Source of the DNA: Amycolatopsis endophytica
Lineage (GTDB): Bacteria; Actinomycetota; Actinomycetes; Mycobacteriales; Pseudonocardiaceae
Direction of reading: 5' to 3'
DNA length: 64,000 bases
NCBI RefSeq assembly: GCF_013410405.1
Contig: NZ_JACCFK010000001.1
Coordinates: 434,001-498,000, forward strand
Part shown: positions 1 through 9,906 of the stretch, one piece after another
Layout of the letters: every line of letters begins with the position of its first letter
Numbering within the stretch: position 1 is the first letter of the stretch
Notes under the pieces: model-generated
Seen by the model: only the letters and a program-made list of their open reading frames with translations
What the model was told of the DNA's origin: nothing
Databases searched by the model: none
Translations under genes and position numbers: made by a program

Positions 1-283
1 CGCCCGCCATCGCGAGGAAGGCGAACACCAGGACCGGCAGGGTGTTCGCCAGCAGGTGCGACCAGCTGCCGTGCAGCAGCGGCGCCCACGCGACGCCGTC
101 CAGCCCGTCGAGCGAGCGCGGCAGGATGCCCTGCGCGTCGAGGCGGTTGTTCAGCGCGACGTCCACGGCCTCCACGAGGTACAGCAGAGCGGTGAAGGCC
201 AGCACGACGAGCGCGGCGGTCTTCGGCTTCGGCGGGAGGACGCGCTTCGCCTGGTCGGCGGGCGGTGCGGGCAGCGTGCTCAT
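1..283 (-). CDS. Rhomboid family intramembrane serine protease (partial, C-terminus cut by window edge)
   Basis: Only the N-terminal 94 codons are present, starting at an ATG read leftwards. The protein has a short Pro/Lys-rich cytoplasmic tail, a first membrane helix (about residues 24-42) and then the rhomboid His-x-x-x-Asn signature in HLLAN, followed by a second hydrophobic helix that runs off the window. The catalytic Ser and His would lie in the missing part. In M. tuberculosis the rhomboid Rv1337 also follows cysM; here a globin gene separates the two. Family assignment is good, substrate unknown. Confidence 0.75.
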   Translation of the reverse strand, partial: MSTLPAPPADQAKRVLPPKPKTAALVVLAFTALLYLVEAVDVALNNRLDAQGILPRSLDGLDGVAWAPLLHGSWSHLLANTLPVLVFAFLAMAG

Positions 284-384
284 GACTCCACGGTAGGAGC
301 GGCCGCGCGGGACGGGATCGGGAGAAAACCCTGAATTGACCTCGGTCTTACGTCGGGGAAACCGCGCCCCGGTTCGCTGGGGAC

Positions 385-744
385 ATGACGAGCATCTACG
401 AGCAAATCGGCGGACAGGACGCGCTCATCGCCGTCGTCGACGACTTCTACGAGCGGGTACTCGACGACGCCGAGCTGGCCCCCTTCTTCACCGGCACCAA
501 CCTGCCCCGGTTGAAGGGCATGCAAGTCGAGTTCTTCGCCGCCGCTCTCGGCGGGCCGGACGAGTACCGGGGCCGCTCCATGAAGGACGTGCACCGCGGC
601 CGCGGCATCGCCCAGCATCACTTCGACCTGGTCGCCAAGCACCTCACCGAAGCGCTGCTGGCCGCGGGCGTGCCCGAGGACACCACGAGCACGATCATCG
701 GTGCCGTCGCTCCGCTGTCCGCCGACATCGTCTCCCCCGCCTGA
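385..744 (+). CDS. glbN: Group I truncated haemoglobin (trHbN-like)
   Basis: A 119-residue protein, the usual length of a 2-on-2 truncated globin. It starts with the typical [12 protein letters not shown], has a Phe-Tyr pair in helix B (FYERVLDD), and a proximal-His region in KDVHRGRGI followed by the late-helix QHHFD. Such proteins bind haem and oxygen and can detoxify nitric oxide. A weak GGGG-type ribosome site precedes the ATG. It stands alone, convergent with cysM, and is inserted between cysM and the rhomboid gene. Family certain; the NO role is inferred from relatives. Confidence 0.9.
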   Translation: MTSIYEQIGGQDALIAVVDDFYERVLDDAELAPFFTGTNLPRLKGMQVEFFAAALGGPDEYRGRSMKDVHRGRGIAQHHFDLVAKHLTEALLAAGVPEDTTSTIIGAVAPLSADIVSPA

Positions 745-749
745 CGCGC

Positions 750-785
750 GGAAGCCCCTTTCCCGGCCGTGGGAAAGGGGCTTCC
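750..785. terminator. Perfect 15-bp hairpin between convergent glbN and cysM
   Basis: Arms at 750-764 and 771-785 are perfectly complementary (GGAAGCCCCTTTCCC) around a 6-base loop. The hairpin lies in the 53-bp gap between two genes that face each other, so it can end transcripts from both sides. There is no clear U-tract on either side, which is common in actinobacteria. Confidence 0.8.
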
Positions 786-797
786 GTGTGCGTGTGG

Positions 798-1751
<954 letters not shown>

Positions 1752-2030
1752 CTAGCGGGCGCCGCCGGCCACCGCGGGCAGGATGGTGACGGTGTCGCCG
1801 TCCTTGACCTCGGCGTCCAGACCGCCGGCGAAGCGCACGTCCTCGTCGTTGACGTAGACGTTCACGAAGCGGTGGAGCTTGTCCTCCTTGACCAGGCGGG
1901 CCTTGAGACCACCGTGGCGGGACTCGATGTCGTCGATCACCTCGGACACGGTCTTGCCGGACGCCTCGACCGACTTCTGACCATCCGTGTGCGTACGCAG
2001 GATGGTGGGGATGGACACGGTCACGGCCAT
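1752..2030 (-). CDS. cysO: CysO-like ubiquitin-fold sulfur-carrier protein with extended C-terminus
   Basis: A 92-residue MoaD/ThiS-fold protein. It carries the sulfur used by CysM as a C-terminal Gly thiocarboxylate. The tail reads AVAGGAR before the TAG stop, so two residues (Ala-Arg) follow the Gly-Gly that must be exposed for adenylation; M. tuberculosis CysO ends directly at Gly-Gly as I recall it. It would therefore need trimming, plausibly by the neighbouring JAMM protease Mec. It is the middle gene of mec-cysO-cysM. Confidence 0.92.
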   Translation of the reverse strand: MAVTVSIPTILRTHTDGQKSVEASGKTVSEVIDDIESRHGGLKARLVKEDKLHRFVNVYVNDEDVRFAGGLDAEVKDGDTVTILPAVAGGAR

Positions 2031-2084
2031 GGGTAACTACCTCCGCTTGGGTTTCTTCCAGGTCTGACGTCTGCCCGCCTGGCG

Positions 2085-2501
2085 TTATTCCGTGATCTCC
2101 ACGGGCTCTTCGGTGACGACCCCGTCCACGATCCGGTACGACCGGAACTCGTGCGTCTCGGCGTCGCGGGTGGAGACCAGCACGTAGTGCGCGTCGGGCT
2201 CGGAGGCGTAGGACACGTCGGTGCGCGACGGGTAGGCCTCGGTCGCGGTGTGCGAGTGGTAGATGACGACCGGGACCTCGTCCTTGGCGTCCATCTCGCG
2301 GTAGAGCTTGAGCAGGTCACCGGAGTCGAACTCGTAGAACGTCGGCGAGCGCGCCGCGTTCAGCATGGGGATGAACCGTTCGGGGCGGTCGGAGCCCTCG
2401 GGACCGGCGATCACGCCGCACGCCTCGTCCGGGTGGTCCCGGCGGGCGTGGGCGACGATCTCGTCGACGAGTTCACGGCGGATCCGAAGCACGACCGACA
2501 T
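2085..2501 (-). CDS. mec: Mec-type JAMM/MPN+ zinc peptidase acting on CysO
   Basis: A 138-residue JAMM protease. The zinc motif is visible as HSHTATEAYPSRTD (His-Ser-His, Pro-Ser, Asp). The Glu partner is probably in the DEACGVI segment. In M. tuberculosis the homologue hydrolyses CysO-cysteine to release cysteine. Here it may also remove the extra Ala-Arg of CysO (inference). I place the start at the ATG at 2501 (MSVVLRI); an upstream frame would add nine residues of poor quality. No clear ribosome site, so the message could be leaderless. Confidence 0.9.
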   Translation of the reverse strand: MSVVLRIRRELVDEIVAHARRDHPDEACGVIAGPEGSDRPERFIPMLNAARSPTFYEFDSGDLLKLYREMDAKDEVPVVIYHSHTATEAYPSRTDVSYASEPDAHYVLVSTRDAETHEFRSYRIVDGVVTEEPVEITE

Positions 2502-2579
2502 CTTACGTGCCGGACACCGGGGGTTCACAGAGTGAGACTGCGCACGCCAGGCGCGCCCGGGTGCGCGAGGCCACCCGCG

Positions 2580-3569
2580 TTACGCGAACGCCTCCGGCCA
2601 CACGTCCCGGTAGGACGGCACCCCCGCGACGCCCTGCGCGCTCAGCAACCCGTGCACGCAGGCGCGCGCGAAGACCCGCGCCGCCGCGGCACACAGCTCG
2701 TCCAGAGCCGCCGCGCGGGTCGTGACCGCGAACGGGCCCGCGGCGGACGGCAGTTCCCGCGCGCCGGTGGCCAGGGAGAACACCGTGTCACCGTCGAACA
2801 TCGAGTGCGCGGGCCGCACCGCGCGCGCCAGCCCGTCCTGCGCCGCGACCGCCAGCCGGCGGCACTCGGCCTTGGACAGGTCCGCGTCCACCGCCACGAC
2901 GCCGATCGTGGTGTTCAGGTCCACCGGCTGTCCCGGCACCGATCCCGCCCGGTCCGGCCAGCGGACCCCGAATTCGCCGCCCACCTCGTGGTCCGCCGCG
3001 AACGCGCGCCCCGACTCGAAGTCCACCGCCTCGCCGCGCGCGTTGACCACGGCCAGCGCGCCGACCACGAAATCGCCCACCCGCTCGCTGGCCGAACCCA
3101 CGCCGCCCTTGAGCGAACCGACCATCGCACCGGCTCCGGCACCGACGGAACCCTGGTCGAACGAAACGTCCGCCGCCTCGCAGGCCGCGTACCCGAACGA
3201 CGAATCCGGCCGGTTGCCCCAGTCGCCGCGCGGCAGGTCGAAGATCACCGCGCCCGGCACGATCGGCACCACCTCGTGCGGTTCGGCCCCGACCTGGAAC
3301 CCGCGGTCCTGCCCGGCCAGCCAGCGCATCACCCCGTCGGCGGCCGCGAGACCGTACGCGCTGCCACCGGACAGGCACACCGCGTCGACGTGCCGGACCA
3401 GGTTCTCCGGTTCGAGCAGGTTCGTCTCCCGCGTCCCCGGCGCCCCGCCGCGCTGGTCGACCGCGCCGGTGGTGCCCGGCGGCGCCAGCACCACCGTCGT
3501 CCCGGTCGCCCAGCCCTCGCCGATCCGGTCGTGGTGCCCGACGAGCACCCCGGGCACCTCGGTGATCAT
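2580..3569 (-). CDS. P1 (DmpA/S58) family peptidase
   Basis: A 329-residue homologue of Rv1333 and of DmpA-type self-cleaving aminopeptidases. The nucleophile region is the NTTIGVV stretch preceding the small C-terminal subunit, where autocleavage before Thr/Ser is expected. Other family marks are GLAAADGVM and SLKGGVGSAS. The ATG overlaps the stop of the DUF2017 gene (ATGA), so the two are translationally coupled. The physiological substrate is unknown. Confidence 0.85.
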   Translation of the reverse strand: MITEVPGVLVGHHDRIGEGWATGTTVVLAPPGTTGAVDQRGGAPGTRETNLLEPENLVRHVDAVCLSGGSAYGLAAADGVMRWLAGQDRGFQVGAEPHEVVPIVPGAVIFDLPRGDWGNRPDSSFGYAACEAADVSFDQGSVGAGAGAMVGSLKGGVGSASERVGDFVVGALAVVNARGEAVDFESGRAFAADHEVGGEFGVRWPDRAGSVPGQPVDLNTTIGVVAVDADLSKAECRRLAVAAQDGLARAVRPAHSMFDGDTVFSLATGARELPSAAGPFAVTTRAAALDELCAAAARVFARACVHGLLSAQGVAGVPSYRDVWPEAFA

Positions 3570-4123
3570 GCGGTCAACGCCTGGACCAGGCTCTCCTGCA
3601 CCCAGGTCAGCCAGTGGTAGACGCCGAGATGCGGCGAGCGCGGATCGTCCTCGGGCAGTTCGTCGGGCATGTCCTCGTTGACGTCCAGCGCGGTGCCCAG
3701 TGCCAGCCGCACGTCGTTGAGGGCGGACAGCCACGCGTCGGCCTGTTCGTAGGTCAGCTTCACGTCGCCGCCGTCGCGCGGCAGGGTCTCCATGACCACC
3801 GTCGCCACGCCGACCTTCGCGTCCACCAGCTCCGGCTCGTGCAGCGACCGCAGCGCGCTCGCCGAGTCCAGCACCTCCTGGGTCGGCTGGTCCGGGTCGA
3901 TCTTGTGGTAGTCGGGCAGCAGCCGGGACAGCACCGGATCGTCCGGCGACTGCGACGGGCCCGTGCGGATGCCGGTCAGCTCGGACAGCGGATCCTGCGG
4001 CGCCTCCTCGGCGCGGGCCCGCAGCATGTCTTCGAGCTGGCTCACCAGACCGCGCAGCACCGCGGCCTCCTGCTGCTCGAACCCGGCGTGCATGCGGCCG
4101 CCCTTGCGCTGCCAGCCCCTCAC
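3566..4123 (-). CDS. DUF2017 protein, ClpS-linked
   Basis: A 185-residue protein homologous to Rv1332, of unknown function. The GTG start at 4123 overlaps the clpS stop (GTGA), which decides the start over several upstream in-frame codons. The N-terminus ([15 protein letters not shown]) is basic and is followed by a helical, acidic body containing [14 protein letters not shown] and ending in [13 protein letters not shown]. Its fixed place next to clpS suggests a link to N-degron recognition or Clp proteolysis, but nothing in the sequence proves this. Confidence 0.85.
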   Translation of the reverse strand: MRGWQRKGGRMHAGFEQQEAAVLRGLVSQLEDMLRARAEEAPQDPLSELTGIRTGPSQSPDDPVLSRLLPDYHKIDPDQPTQEVLDSASALRSLHEPELVDAKVGVATVVMETLPRDGGDVKLTYEQADAWLSALNDVRLALGTALDVNEDMPDELPEDDPRSPHLGVYHWLTWVQESLVQALTA

Positions 4124-4419
4124 GACGTGTGCTCCATCGTCGCCCACAGGCCCGCCGCGTGCAGTCTCGTCACGTCGCCCTCGACCTTTTCCTTCGAACC
4201 CGAGGACACGATCGCGCGCCCCTTGTGGTGCACGTCGAGCATCAGCTTGGTGGCGTGGTCGCGGCTGTATCCGAACAGCTTCTGGAACACGTACGTCACG
4301 TACGACATCAGGTTCACCGGGTCGTTCCAGACGATCGTCTGCCACGGCTTGTCCTCGGCACCGGCTTCGGCACCGACTGGTTCAACCTGCGTCTGTTCGG
4401 ATGCGACAGGCGTGGTCAT
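4120..4419 (-). CDS. clpS: ATP-dependent Clp protease adaptor ClpS
   Basis: A 99-residue adaptor that delivers N-degron substrates to ClpC/ClpA. The core [16 protein letters not shown] matches the ClpS folate-like domain, with the Asn-Asp of the N-degron pocket and the later [11 protein letters not shown] segment. The 22-residue N-terminal extension is flexible and acidic. Start chosen at MTTPVASE; an ATG three codons upstream is also possible. First gene of a run through to cysM (clpS, DUF2017 gene, P1 peptidase, mec, cysO, cysM) and divergent from pncB. Confidence 0.93.
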   Translation of the reverse strand: MTTPVASEQTQVEPVGAEAGAEDKPWQTIVWNDPVNLMSYVTYVFQKLFGYSRDHATKLMLDVHHKGRAIVSSGSKEKVEGDVTRLHAAGLWATMEHTS

Positions 4420-4516
4420 GCGACCCATGGTGTCACGGAACCGGCACACCGTGATGTGGTGGTGGGTCTGTTCGGGTGATTCGGCCGAACGCGCAACTAC
4501 CTCATAGTCTGAACCC

Positions 4517-5821
4517 ATGGGTTTCCCCGACGCGCACGGCAGCACCGCCCTGCTGACCGACCACTACGAACTCACCATGCTGGGCAGCGCGCTCGCCGAC
4601 GGCACCGGCGACCGGCAGTGCGTGTTCGAGGTGTTCGCCCGCAGGCTGCCTGCCGGGCGCCGCTACGGCGTGGTCGCGGGCACCGCGCGGGTGCTGGACG
4701 CCATCACCGACTTCCGGTTCACCGACGCCGAGATCGACCAGCTCGCCGCCACCGCGGTCGTCGACGACGACACCCTGTCGTGGCTCGCGAACTACCGGTT
4801 CAGCGGTGACGCCGACGGTTACCCCGAGGGCGAGCTGTACTTCCCCGGCTCACCGATCCTCACCGTGCGGGGGTCCTTCGCCGAGGGTGTCCTGCTGGAG
4901 ACCGTCGCGCTGTCGATCCTCAACCACGACAGCGCGATCGCTTCCGCCGCCGCGCGCATGTCCTCGGCCGCGCACGGCAGGCCGATCATCGAGATGGGCG
5001 GCCGCCGCACGCACGAGATGGCCGCCGTCGCCGCCGCGCGCGCCGCCTACATCGGGGGGTTCGCCACCACCTCGAACCTGGAGGCCGGCCGCCGCTACGG
5101 CATCCCGACCCGTGGCACGGTCGCGCACGCGTTCATGCTGCTGCACGACAGCGAGGAGGACGCCTTCCGCGCGCAGGTCGAGAAGATGGGCACCGACACC
5201 ACCCTCCTGGTCGACACCTACGACATCACCCGCGGCATCGAGACCGCGGTGCGCGTCGCGGGCACCGAGCTGGGCGCGATCCGCATCGACTCCGGTGACG
5301 TGGGCGTGCTGGCCCGCAAGGCCCGCGAACAGCTGGACTCGCTCGGCGCGCGGGACACCCGGATCGTGGTGTCCGGCGACCTCGACGAACACGCGATCGC
5401 GGCACTGCGCGCCGAACCGGTCGACGCCTACGGGGTGGGCACCTCGGTGGTCACCGGATCGGGCGCACCGACCGCGGGCATGGTCTACAAGCTGGTCGAA
5501 GTCGATGGCCGCCCGGTCGCCAAGCGCAGCGAGAACAAGGCTTCGCGCGGTGGCGCGAAGTCCGCGCTGCGCCGCCACAAGCCCACCGGGACGGCGACCG
5601 AGGAGGTCGTGTACGCCGCCGGGCAGCGGCCCGAGGCAGGCGAACACGATCGTGAGCTGCCGATCCCGCTGGTGCGCGGCGGGAAACCGGTCGACGACCT
5701 GCCGACGCTCGACGACAGCCGTCAGCGGCTGCGGGACGGCCTGGTCAGCCTGCCGTGGGAGGGCCTCAAGCTCTCCGGCGGTGAACCCGCGATCCCCACC
5801 GTGTTCCCCCAGGAGGCCTGA
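4517..5821 (+). CDS. pncB: Nicotinate phosphoribosyltransferase
   Basis: A 434-residue enzyme that makes nicotinate mononucleotide from nicotinic acid and PRPP in NAD salvage. Family marks include [13 protein letters not shown] at the N-terminus, the phosphorylated-His region [11 protein letters not shown] and the phosphate site [13 protein letters not shown]. It begins a plus-strand operon: its TGA overlaps the ATG of pncA (ATGA). A -10-like CATAGT lies about ten bases before the start, so the leader is very short. Confidence 0.95.
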   Translation: MGFPDAHGSTALLTDHYELTMLGSALADGTGDRQCVFEVFARRLPAGRRYGVVAGTARVLDAITDFRFTDAEIDQLAATAVVDDDTLSWLANYRFSGDADGYPEGELYFPGSPILTVRGSFAEGVLLETVALSILNHDSAIASAAARMSSAAHGRPIIEMGGRRTHEMAAVAAARAAYIGGFATTSNLEAGRRYGIPTRGTVAHAFMLLHDSEEDAFRAQVEKMGTDTTLLVDTYDITRGIETAVRVAGTELGAIRIDSGDVGVLARKAREQLDSLGARDTRIVVSGDLDEHAIAALRAEPVDAYGVGTSVVTGSGAPTAGMVYKLVEVDGRPVAKRSENKASRGGAKSALRRHKPTGTATEEVVYAAGQRPEAGEHDRELPIPLVRGGKPVDDLPTLDDSRQRLRDGLVSLPWEGLKLSGGEPAIPTVFPQEA

Positions 5822-6390
5822 TGAGCCGGGCACTGATCGTCGTCGACGTCCAGAACGACTTCTGCGAAGGCGGTTCGCTGGCCGTCGCGGGCGGCGCCGA
5901 GGTGGCCGCGAAGATCACCGGGCACCTCGCGCGTGGCGGGTACTCGGCGGTGGCCGCGACCCGCGACTACCACATCGACCCCGGCGCGCACTTCAGCGAG
6001 AACCCGGACTACGTGCGCTCGTGGCCGCGGCACTGCGAAGCCGGCACACCGGGCGCGTCGTTCCACCCCGCGCTGGACGTCGGCCCGGTCACCGCGGTCT
6101 TCTCGAAGGGCCAGTACAGCGACGGCTACTCCGGCTTCGAAGGCCACACCGACGCCGGCGAGAAGCTGGTGGACTGGCTGCGCGAGCGGCGGATCACCGA
6201 CGTCGACGTGGTCGGCATCGCGACCGACCACTGCGTGCGGGCCAGCTCGCTGGACGCGCGCGAGGCCGGGTTCTCGGTGCGCGTCCTGCTCGACCTGACC
6301 GCCGGTGTCGCACGGGAGACCGTGGACAAGGCGCTCGACGAGCTGCGCGCGGCGGACGTGGACCTCGTCGGCACCCCGCGGGTCGGCTGA
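5821..6390 (+). CDS. pncA: Nicotinamidase PncA
   Basis: A 189-residue isochorismatase-fold amidase converting nicotinamide to nicotinic acid, the substrate of the upstream pncB product. The triad is Asp9, Lys96 and Cys138 (in ATDHCVRAS), and the metal ligands are Asp49, His51, His57 and His71. These positions are almost the same as in M. tuberculosis PncA, so it should also hydrolyse pyrazinamide (inference). Pairing with pncB in an overlapping operon makes a two-step salvage unit; in M. tuberculosis the two genes are apart. Confidence 0.96.
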   Translation: MSRALIVVDVQNDFCEGGSLAVAGGAEVAAKITGHLARGGYSAVAATRDYHIDPGAHFSENPDYVRSWPRHCEAGTPGASFHPALDVGPVTAVFSKGQYSDGYSGFEGHTDAGEKLVDWLRERRITDVDVVGIATDHCVRASSLDAREAGFSVRVLLDLTAGVARETVDKALDELRAADVDLVGTPRVG

Positions 6391-7049
6391 TGCGCACGGT
6401 GCTGCGGAAGCACAACAACCGCTTCCGGGAACGGCTGGCCACCAGCCGGGTGATGGCGATCCTCCACGCGGAGGAACCGTCCTGGTTCGCCGACGCGGCG
6501 CAGGTCGTCCACGAGGCGGGCATCCGCGTCATCGAAACGGATCTGTCGACGCCGGGCGCGCTGGACGCGATCGGGATCCTGCAGGCCGAGCTGGGTGAGG
6601 AGGCGTTGATCGGCGCGGGTGGGGTGCGCACCGTGGCCGGCGTGGACCGGTGCGCGGCGGCCGGGGTGGACTTCATCGCGACCACGACGTTCTGGCCGGA
6701 CGTGCTGTGGCGGGCGCAGGAGTACGCGTTGCCGGTCGTGTGCGGGGCGCTCACCCCGACCGAGATCGACACGGCCTGGCGGTACGGGCCCGCCGCGGTG
6801 AAGGTGTTCCCGGTGGGCACCTCCGGCGGCGCGCGGTACCTGGAGGAGGTCTCCGCGACCCTGCCGGAGGTGCCGCTGGCGCCCGCAGGCGGCGTCGAGC
6901 TGTCCGATGTGGACGACTACCTCGGCGCGGGCGCCGTCGCCGTCGGGGTCGGCTCGGCCCTGTTCGGCGACGCGCTCGAAGGCGGACGGCTCGACGAGCT
7001 GGCGAAACGCGCGTCCCGTCTCACCGCGATCGCCGACCGGTACGCCTAA
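6390..7049 (+). CDS. KDPG/KHG aldolase-family protein with altered active site
   Basis: A 219-residue TIM-barrel protein of the Eda family. The Schiff-base lysine is kept (Lys138 in AVKVFP), as are the acid residue Glu49 and the phosphate-site Gly pairs (APAGGVEL, GVGSALF). The catalytic Arg of Eda (Arg49 in E. coli, in LRT) is Ser53 here (DLST), so ordinary KDPG cleavage is doubtful. Its ATG overlaps the pncA stop (TGATG), tying it to NAD salvage. It may act on another 2-keto acid; the reaction is unknown. Confidence 0.8.
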   Translation: MRTVLRKHNNRFRERLATSRVMAILHAEEPSWFADAAQVVHEAGIRVIETDLSTPGALDAIGILQAELGEEALIGAGGVRTVAGVDRCAAAGVDFIATTTFWPDVLWRAQEYALPVVCGALTPTEIDTAWRYGPAAVKVFPVGTSGGARYLEEVSATLPEVPLAPAGGVELSDVDDYLGAGAVAVGVGSALFGDALEGGRLDELAKRASRLTAIADRYA

Positions 7050-7696
7050 CGGCCGTACGGCGAGCAGCTCGCCGACCCGACCAGTATGTCGCCGGAGGCC
7101 GGTCCACCCTGCGGGAACAGCTTGATGTGCAGGGCGTTGGTCGTCAGGCTGCCGTCCGCGGGCGTCGGGACCACCAGTTCGTTCAGGACCACCTCCGCCA
7201 TCGGCGGCGCGTCCGGCGTGGCGCCGGGAATGGTGACCACGTGGTTCGGCGGGATGCTCTGCGGCACCGTGATCCCCGTGACCGTGCCCAGTTCCATGGA
7301 GCCGTTGCTGCCGTTGGCCGTGGTGTTGCAGCCCGCGCCGAACGTCCTCGCCTTGATCACCGGCCCGCCGAACTGCTCCAGCACGCTGGTCTCGAACCGC
7401 TGACCGGTCACCTTGACGCTCGCGGTGCCGTCGGCGTTGCGGGTGCAGGTGGTCTCGCCGAGGCCGTACTTGGTCTTCGTGCCGACGGTGATGGGGTCGG
7501 TGCGGTTGGACGGGGTGGTGTCGACGGCACACGGCGCGATCGGGTCGGAGTGCGCTGTCATGCCCTCGACCGTGATGTCCGCCGCGCCCACGGAACCGGC
7601 GCCGGTCGCGCCCTGCTGCGCCTGCGCGCTCGCCTGAACCGCCACCAGACCACCCAACAGCGTTGCCACCGTCACGATCTTCCTGGCCCGCCTCAT
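7046..7696 (-). CDS. Secreted protein, choice-of-anchor P-like
   Basis: A 216-residue exported protein. A Sec signal peptide is clear: RRARK, then a hydrophobic core, then ASAQA. The mature part is beta-rich with four Cys and ends in a module (TTNALHIKL, then GDILVGSASC) I recognise from actinobacterial exported proteins annotated choice-of-anchor P. It overlaps the aldolase-like gene tail to tail by 4 bp. Role unknown. Confidence 0.75.
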   Translation of the reverse strand: MRRARKIVTVATLLGGLVAVQASAQAQQGATGAGSVGAADITVEGMTAHSDPIAPCAVDTTPSNRTDPITVGTKTKYGLGETTCTRNADGTASVKVTGQRFETSVLEQFGGPVIKARTFGAGCNTTANGSNGSMELGTVTGITVPQSIPPNHVVTIPGATPDAPPMAEVVLNELVVPTPADGSLTTNALHIKLFPQGGPASGDILVGSASCSPYGR

Positions 7697-7860
7697 GAGC
7701 CGCTCCTTTCGTCCAGCCGGGGAATCCCTCCTCGAAATCGGCAGGCGGCGCGGCGAGCCTGACCCACCCGGGCGGATGCCACCCGGACGAGTGGATCTCG
7801 GACCTGCCGATCGCGGGGCGGCGGCCCGGTCCTGTCGGTGAGCCCCGGTACCGTGTCCTG

Positions 7861-9906
7861 GTGGCCGTCCGAACTGCGTTCCCCGGTGTCAACGAGCTCC
7901 TCACGACTGCTGTCGAGGCGCTCGGCGGTGCGGAGCGCCCTGGCCAGGTCGAGATGGCGGAGGCGGTCGGCCGCGCGGTCCGCACGGGTGAACACCTGGC
8001 CGTCCAGGCGGGCACCGGCACCGGGAAGTCGCTGGCCTACCTCGTGCCCGCGATCCGGCACGCGGTCGAGAAGGACACCACGGTGGTCGTGTCGACGGCG
8101 ACCATCGCGCTGCAGCGCCAGCTCGTCGACCGTGACCTTCCGCGGCTGGCGAAGGCGCTCAAGAAGCCGCTGGGCCGCACGCCGACGTTCGCGATCCTCA
8201 AGGGCCGCCGCAACTACCTGTGCCTGCACCGGCTCGATTCCGGCGCGCCGGAGGAGCCCGAGGATCCGGGCCTGTTCGACCCGTTCGCGGTGTCCCGCAT
8301 GGGCAAGGAGGTCACCCGGCTGCGCGAGTGGTCCTCCGACACCGAGACCGGCGATCGCGACGAGTTGGTGCCCGGCGTGTCCGAGCAGGCCTGGCGGCAG
8401 GTGTCGGTCACGGCGAAGGAATGTCTCGGAGTGTCCCGGTGCCCGATCGGCCAGGACTGCTTCGCGGAGAAGGCGCGGGGCGAGGCGGGCAAGGCGGACG
8501 TGGTGGTCACCAACCACGCGCTGCTGGCCATCGACGCGCTGCAGGGCTACCAGGTGCTGCCCGACCACGACCTGGTGATCATCGACGAGGCCCATGAGCT
8601 GGTCGACCGCGTCACCTCCGTGGCGACGGGCGAGCTGACGTCCTCGGCGGTCGCGGTGGCGGTACGGCGCTGCGGGAAGCTGATCGACGCCGACACGGCC
8701 GACCGGCTGCAGGAGGCGAGCGAAGGTCTAGCGATGATCCTGGAGGACATGCCGTCCGGGCGGATGGACACGCTGCCGAAGGCGCTGGGCGGAGCGGTCA
8801 CGGCGGTGCGGGACGGCGCGCACGCGTGCCTGTCGGCGCTGGGGTCCGACCGCAAGGAGGACGTGGACGAGGCCACCGCCCGCAAGCTCGCGCGCTCGCA
8901 GCTGGAGGAGGTGCACGACACCGCGGTGCGGCTGCTCGACGCGTTCGGGGAGGACACCGCGCACCAGCGGGACGTGGTGTGGCTGTCCAACGACAAGTTC
9001 TCGTTCAGCAGCCGCCCGCCGATGCTGCACGTCGCGCCGTTGTCGGTGGCGGGCCTGCTGCGGGAGCGGGTGTTCGCGCAGAAGACGACGGTGCTGACGT
9101 CCGCGACGCTGGCGCTGGGCGGCGCGTTCGACACGCTGGCCAGGCAGTGGGGGTTGCCGCCGTCGCAGGCGAAGGTGATGCGCGCGGAGGGCGCGGCCAC
9201 GGAAAAGGCCGCGCCTGCCGACGACGACGAGCTGAAGTGGTCGGGTCTCGACGTCGGGTCGCCGTTCGACCATCGCCGCAACGGCATCCTGTACATGGCC
9301 AAGCACCTGCCGCCGCCCGGCCGGGACGGTCTCGCCGACAGGACGCTGGACGAGATCGCGGAACTGATCCGCGCCGCCGGTGGGCGCACGCTGGGCCTGT
9401 TCTCGTCGATGCGCGCGGCGAAGCAGGCGACCGAGGAGCTGCGGGATCGCGTGAAGTTCCCGATCCTGTGCCAGGGCGAGGACGCGACCTCGCTGCTGGT
9501 GAACAAGTTCGCGGAAGACCCGCGAACCTGCCTGTTCGGGACGTTGTCGCTGTGGCAGGGCGTGGACGTGCCAGGGCCGTCGCTGCAGCTGGTGATCGTC
9601 GACCGGATCCCGTTCCCGCGGCCCGACGACCCGGTGTCGTCGGCACGGCAGCGCGCCGTGGAAGCACGCGGGGGCAACGGTTTCCTGACGGTGGCGGCGA
9701 CACACGCGGCGCTGCTGCTGGCGCAGGGCACCGGCCGCCTGCACCGGTCCGTGGGTGACCGCGGCGTGGTGGCGGTGCTCGACTCGCGTCTGGCGACGGC
9801 CCGCTACGGCGGTTTCCTGCGCTCCTCGCTCCCGCCGTTCTGGCCGACCTTCGACCCCGAGGTCGCCAAGGCCGCGCTGCAGCGCCTGGACGCCGCGGCG
9901 GGCTGA
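7861..9906 (+). CDS. dinG: DinG-family Fe-S DNA helicase
   Basis: A 681-residue superfamily-2 helicase, orthologous by position to Rv1329c. Walker A is AGTGTGKS (residues 50-57), the Walker B box is DEAH (242-245), and four cysteines (121, 188, 194, 200) fit the Fe-S cluster of XPD/DinG enzymes. The C-terminal helicase motifs include LFGTLSLWQGVDVPG and AQGTGRLHR. It would unwind 5'-tailed DNA, R-loops or DNA-RNA hybrids in repair. GTG start; its stop abuts the opposing NmrA-like gene. Confidence 0.92.
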   Translation: MAVRTAFPGVNELLTTAVEALGGAERPGQVEMAEAVGRAVRTGEHLAVQAGTGTGKSLAYLVPAIRHAVEKDTTVVVSTATIALQRQLVDRDLPRLAKALKKPLGRTPTFAILKGRRNYLCLHRLDSGAPEEPEDPGLFDPFAVSRMGKEVTRLREWSSDTETGDRDELVPGVSEQAWRQVSVTAKECLGVSRCPIGQDCFAEKARGEAGKADVVVTNHALLAIDALQGYQVLPDHDLVIIDEAHELVDRVTSVATGELTSSAVAVAVRRCGKLIDADTADRLQEASEGLAMILEDMPSGRMDTLPKALGGAVTAVRDGAHACLSALGSDRKEDVDEATARKLARSQLEEVHDTAVRLLDAFGEDTAHQRDVVWLSNDKFSFSSRPPMLHVAPLSVAGLLRERVFAQKTTVLTSATLALGGAFDTLARQWGLPPSQAKVMRAEGAATEKAAPADDDELKWSGLDVGSPFDHRRNGILYMAKHLPPPGRDGLADRTLDEIAELIRAAGGRTLGLFSSMRAAKQATEELRDRVKFPILCQGEDATSLLVNKFAEDPRTCLFGTLSLWQGVDVPGPSLQLVIVDRIPFPRPDDPVSSARQRAVEARGGNGFLTVAATHAALLLAQGTGRLHRSVGDRGVVAVLDSRLATARYGGFLRSSLPPFWPTFDPEVAKAALQRLDAAAG

